From NCBI RefSeq assembly GCF_004310345.1, contig NZ_SISK01000010.1, positions 1 to 64,000 of the forward strand: DNA of 64,000 nt. The letters are read 5' to 3'. Under the pieces are notes generated by a model. The model was not told the DNA's origin and made no database searches. It saw only the letters and a program-made list of their open reading frames with translations. Shown here piece by piece: positions 61,371-64,000 of this stretch (within the stretch, counting starts at the first letter, position 1; each line of letters opens with the position of its first letter). This DNA is from Paracoccus subflavus (GTDB lineage Bacteria > Pseudomonadota > Alphaproteobacteria > Rhodobacterales > Rhodobacteraceae). A program made the position numbers and the translations under genes.

Positions 61371-63797
61371 ATGAAAAGGAAACTTGTCGTCATCGGCTCG
61401 GGCATGGCATCAGGCCGGTTGCTGGAACATCTGTTCGACGCCGCCCCCGACGCCTGGGACGTGACCCTGTTCAATGCCGAGCCGCGGGGCAACTACAACC
61501 GCCTGATGCTGTCGCCGGTGCTGTCGGGCGAAAAGACCTATGACCAGATCGTCACCCATGACGATGCCTGGTATGCCGCCCGTGGCGTTGATTGCCGGTT
61601 CGGCGAACCGGTGGTCGGGATCGACCGGGCGAACCGGGTGGTGCATTCCAACCGCTCCAGTGCGCGCTATGACGCTCTGGTGATCGCCACCGGGTCCGCG
61701 CCCTTCATCATCCCCGTGCCGGGCAAGGATCTGCCGGGCGTCGTCGCCTATCGCGATCTGGAAGACACCCGGGCGATGATGGACACCGCGGGCAAGGACG
61801 CCGTGGTGATCGGCGGCGGCCTGCTGGGGCTGGAGGCCGCGGCGGGCATGGCCGCGCGCGGCGCCCGCGTGACCGTCGTCCACCTGATGGGCCACCTGAT
61901 GGAACGCCAACTGGATCCGGCCGCCGGTTATCTGCTGCAACGCGACCTGGAACGGCGCGGCATCACCGTGCATTGCAAGGGCGCCACAAAGGCGATCCTA
62001 GGCACCGACCGGGCCGAGGCCGTGCTGCTGGAGGACGGGACCGTCTATCCCGCCGATCTGGTCTGCATGGCCGTGGGCATCCGCCCCGAAACCCGGCTGG
62101 CCGTGGACGCGCATCTGGAGGTCGAACGCGGCATCGTCGTGGACGACGCGCTGCGCACCAGCGATCCGCATATCTTCGCGCTTGGCGAATGCGTCGAACA
62201 TCGCGGCCAGGTGTTCGGCCTTGTCGCGCCGCTTTATGACCAGGCCAAGGTGCTGGCAAAGACGCTGATGGATCAGGATGCGGTCTTTGCCCCGGTCCAG
62301 ACCGCCACCAAGCTCAAGGTGACGGGCTGCGACCTGTTCAGCGCGGGCGATTTCGCCGAGGCGCCGGGACGCGAGGACATCGTGTTCCGCGATCCGGGGC
62401 GCGGCATCTACAAGCGGCTGGTGCTGGAAAACGACCGCATCGTCGGCGTGGTCATGTATGGCGATACCGCCGATGGGGCCTGGTTCTATGGCCTGATGAA
62501 GGACGGAGCCGACATTGGCCCGATGCGCGACACCCTGATCTTTGGCCCGGCCTTCCAGGGGGGGGCCGCCGCGGACCCTATGGCGGCCGTTGCAGCCTTG
62601 CCGCCTGAGGCGGAGATCTGCGGGTGCAACGGCGTTTCCAAGGGCACCATCCTGAACGCGGCGGCGGGCGGGGCCTGCACGCTGGAGGCGATGCGGTCCT
62701 GCACCAAGGCATCGGCATCCTGCGGCACCTGCACCGGACTGGTCCAGCAGGTCATGGCCCTGGCCCTGGGGGGCGAGGTTCAGGACGCCCCCGCCGGCAT
62801 GTGCAAGTGCACCGACCACAGCCACGAGGACGTGCGCCGCCTGATCCGGTCGATGGGGCTGAAGTCGATCCCCGCCGTGATGCAGGATCTGGGCTGGAAG
62901 ACCGTGGGCGGCTGCCATTCCTGCCGTCCGGCGCTGAATTACTACCTGCTGGCGGAATGGCCGCTGGACTATCGCGACGACCGCCAGTCGCGGTTCGTCA
63001 ACGAACGCAACCATGCCAACATCCAGAAGGACGGCACCTATTCGGTCGTCCCGCGCATGTGGGGCGGTGTCACCACCCCCTCGGAACTGCGCGCCATCGC
63101 CGACGCGGCCGAGAAATACGACGTGCCGATGGTCAAGGTCACGGGCGGCCAGCGCATCGACCTGCTGGGGGTGCGCAAGGAAGACCTGCCGCACATGTGG
63201 GCCGACCTGAACGCCGCCGGTCTGGTCAGCGGCCACGCCTATTCCAAGGGGCTGCGCACGGTCAAGACCTGCGTGGGCAGCCAGTTCTGCCGGTTCGGCA
63301 CGCAGGATTCCACCGGCCTGGGGATCCGGCTGGAACAGGTTCTGTGGGGGTCGTGGACGCCGCACAAGGTCAAGCTGGGCGTGTCGGGCTGCCCCCGCAA
63401 CTGCGCCGAGGCGACGTGCAAGGACGTGGGCATCGTTTGCGTCGATTCGGGGTATCAGATCAGCGTCGCCGGTGCCGCCGGGATGGAGGTCAAGGAAACC
63501 GAGCCGCTTGCCACCGCCGCCACCGAGGACGAGACGGTCGCCATCGTTACCGCCTTTGTCCAGCTTTACCGCGAAGGCGCGCGATACCTGCACCGGCCCT
63601 ACAAATGGGTGGCGCGCGTGGGCCTGGACTGGATCAAGGCGCAGATCGACGACCCCGCGACCCGCGCCGCGCTGATCGAGCGGTTCGAGATCAGCCAGTC
63701 GGTCTATCGCCGCGACCCCTGGGCCGACCTGTCCACCCCTGCCGAGGTGCCCCGCTGGGCGCCCCTTGCAGACCTGACGCTGGAGGCCGCGGAATGA
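61371..63797 (+). CDS. nasB: Assimilatory nitrite reductase, large subunit (NirB/NasB)
   Basis: This 808-residue NAD(P)H-dependent enzyme reduces nitrite to ammonium. An N-terminal FAD/NADH pyridine-nucleotide reductase (LVVIGSGMASGRLLEH; VVIGGGLLGLEAAAGMA) comes first. A BFD-like [2Fe-2S] domain with CGCNGVSKGTI and CTKASASCGTC follows (~420-460). The siroheme/[4Fe-4S] module ends the protein, with CVGSQFCRFGTQDS and GCPRNCAEATCKDVG (~640-690). All cofactor motifs are intact. Its stop overlaps the next start by ATGA. Confidence 0.95.
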   Translation: MKRKLVVIGSGMASGRLLEHLFDAAPDAWDVTLFNAEPRGNYNRLMLSPVLSGEKTYDQIVTHDDAWYAARGVDCRFGEPVVGIDRANRVVHSNRSSARYDALVIATGSAPFIIPVPGKDLPGVVAYRDLEDTRAMMDTAGKDAVVIGGGLLGLEAAAGMAARGARVTVVHLMGHLMERQLDPAAGYLLQRDLERRGITVHCKGATKAILGTDRAEAVLLEDGTVYPADLVCMAVGIRPETRLAVDAHLEVERGIVVDDALRTSDPHIFALGECVEHRGQVFGLVAPLYDQAKVLAKTLMDQDAVFAPVQTATKLKVTGCDLFSAGDFAEAPGREDIVFRDPGRGIYKRLVLENDRIVGVVMYGDTADGAWFYGLMKDGADIGPMRDTLIFGPAFQGGAAADPMAAVAALPPEAEICGCNGVSKGTILNAAAGGACTLEAMRSCTKASASCGTCTGLVQQVMALALGGEVQDAPAGMCKCTDHSHEDVRRLIRSMGLKSIPAVMQDLGWKTVGGCHSCRPALNYYLLAEWPLDYRDDRQSRFVNERNHANIQKDGTYSVVPRMWGGVTTPSELRAIADAAEKYDVPMVKVTGGQRIDLLGVRKEDLPHMWADLNAAGLVSGHAYSKGLRTVKTCVGSQFCRFGTQDSTGLGIRLEQVLWGSWTPHKVKLGVSGCPRNCAEATCKDVGIVCVDSGYQISVAGAAGMEVKETEPLATAATEDETVAIVTAFVQLYREGARYLHRPYKWVARVGLDWIKAQIDDPATRAALIERFEISQSVYRRDPWADLSTPAEVPRWAPLADLTLEAAE

Positions 63798-64000
63798 CCC
63801 TTTTCGTTGACATCGGCTCGCTGGACGACATCCCCCGGCAGGGCGCGCGCGTGGTCAAGACCGCGCAGGGCTGCGTGGCGGTGTTCCGCACCGCCGACGA
63901 CCAGGTTTTCGCATTGGAGGATCGTTGCCCCCACAGGGGCGGCCCTTTGTCCGAAGGCATCGTCCACGGCACATCCGTCACCTGCCCGCTGCACAACTGG
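63794..64000 (+). CDS. nasG: Nitrite reductase small subunit / Rieske ferredoxin (NirD/NasG), 3' end outside window
   Basis: The first 69 codons of a Rieske-type protein are present. The cluster motifs CPHRGGPLSEG and CPLHNW bind [2Fe-2S] through Cys-His pairs. It should shuttle electrons to nitrite or nitrate reductase. The ATG overlaps the nasB stop. In Paracoccus denitrificans the same position holds nasG. Confidence 0.9.
   Translation, partial: MTLFVDIGSLDDIPRQGARVVKTAQGCVAVFRTADDQVFALEDRCPHRGGPLSEGIVHGTSVTCPLHNW

Noticed and set aside
1..64000. tRNA, rRNA or integrase/att sites marking a genomic island
   Set aside because: No cloverleaf, rRNA segment or integrase was recognised by reading. 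A tRNAscan or HMM search was not possible.

Overview
The window is high-GC DNA of an alphaproteobacterium, most likely Rhodobacteraceae and close to Paracoccus. This is inferred from the base composition, the assimilatory nitrate order nasA-nasB-nasG, DUF6456 and IalB-type proteins, the OxyR/catalase pair, and a cytochrome c/XoxJ/PQQ-alcohol dehydrogenase cluster. No rRNA or tRNA gene was found.

Layout. 1-13,982 is mostly chromosomal housekeeping: the tail of an IS5-type insertion sequence abutting a TetR regulator, a DUF882 protein, an L,D-transpeptidase, an lpxD/acyl-carrier/ketosynthase trio, an IalB-like protein, a candidate small RNA with an anti-Shine-Dalgarno motif, a HerA-like ATPase, a DUF6456 regulator, divergent katA/oxyR, and a TerC-family protein. 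14,300-15,061 is a gene graveyard: a GntR/FCD tail, an MmgE/PrpD tail with an internal stop, and the first ~50 codons of a short-chain dehydrogenase, cut off exactly at the first CRISPR repeat.

15,062-28,213 is a complete type I-C CRISPR-Cas locus read on the minus strand: cas3, a 329-bp gap, cas5-cas8c-cas7-cas4-cas1-cas2, a leader, then 75 repeats with 74 spacers. An internal ribosome-binding site and GTG inside cas8c fit the small subunit Cas11c. Two pairs of related spacers and several hairpin-bearing spacers are visible.

28,968-33,248 is a copper-handling operon (His-rich small protein, small lipoprotein, TolC-type channel, multicopper oxidase, cupredoxin, CusF-like protein). A degraded TPR-protein remnant follows. 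33,782-36,481 is a phnDCE-type phosphonate/phosphite transporter behind a three-unit Pho box. 36,646-39,731 holds a Zn/Cd/Pb P-type ATPase diverging from its MerR regulator through a typical 19-bp-spacer promoter, plus a YnfA-like protein.

39,733-55,807 is one long minus-strand catabolic block: aldehyde dehydrogenase, GntR regulator, cytochrome c, a PQQ alcohol dehydrogenase with the lanthanide-type second Asp, XoxJ-like and Peripl_BP_6-like proteins, acyl-CoA synthetase, ThDP enzyme, TRAP transporter, SDR, ACAD10/11-like dehydrogenase and an APH-type kinase. The last genes resemble the lva (levulinate/4-hydroxyacid) set, so I infer periplasmic oxidation of an alcohol followed by CoA activation and phosphorylation-dependent removal of a hydroxyl. 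A 12-bp sequence shared by the two promoter regions is a candidate operator for the GntR regulator.

56,031-59,760 encodes an iron- or aminoethylphosphonate-type ABC importer with its own terminator. A structured 344-bp leader precedes nasA-nasB-nasG (assimilatory nitrate/nitrite), which runs off the right edge.
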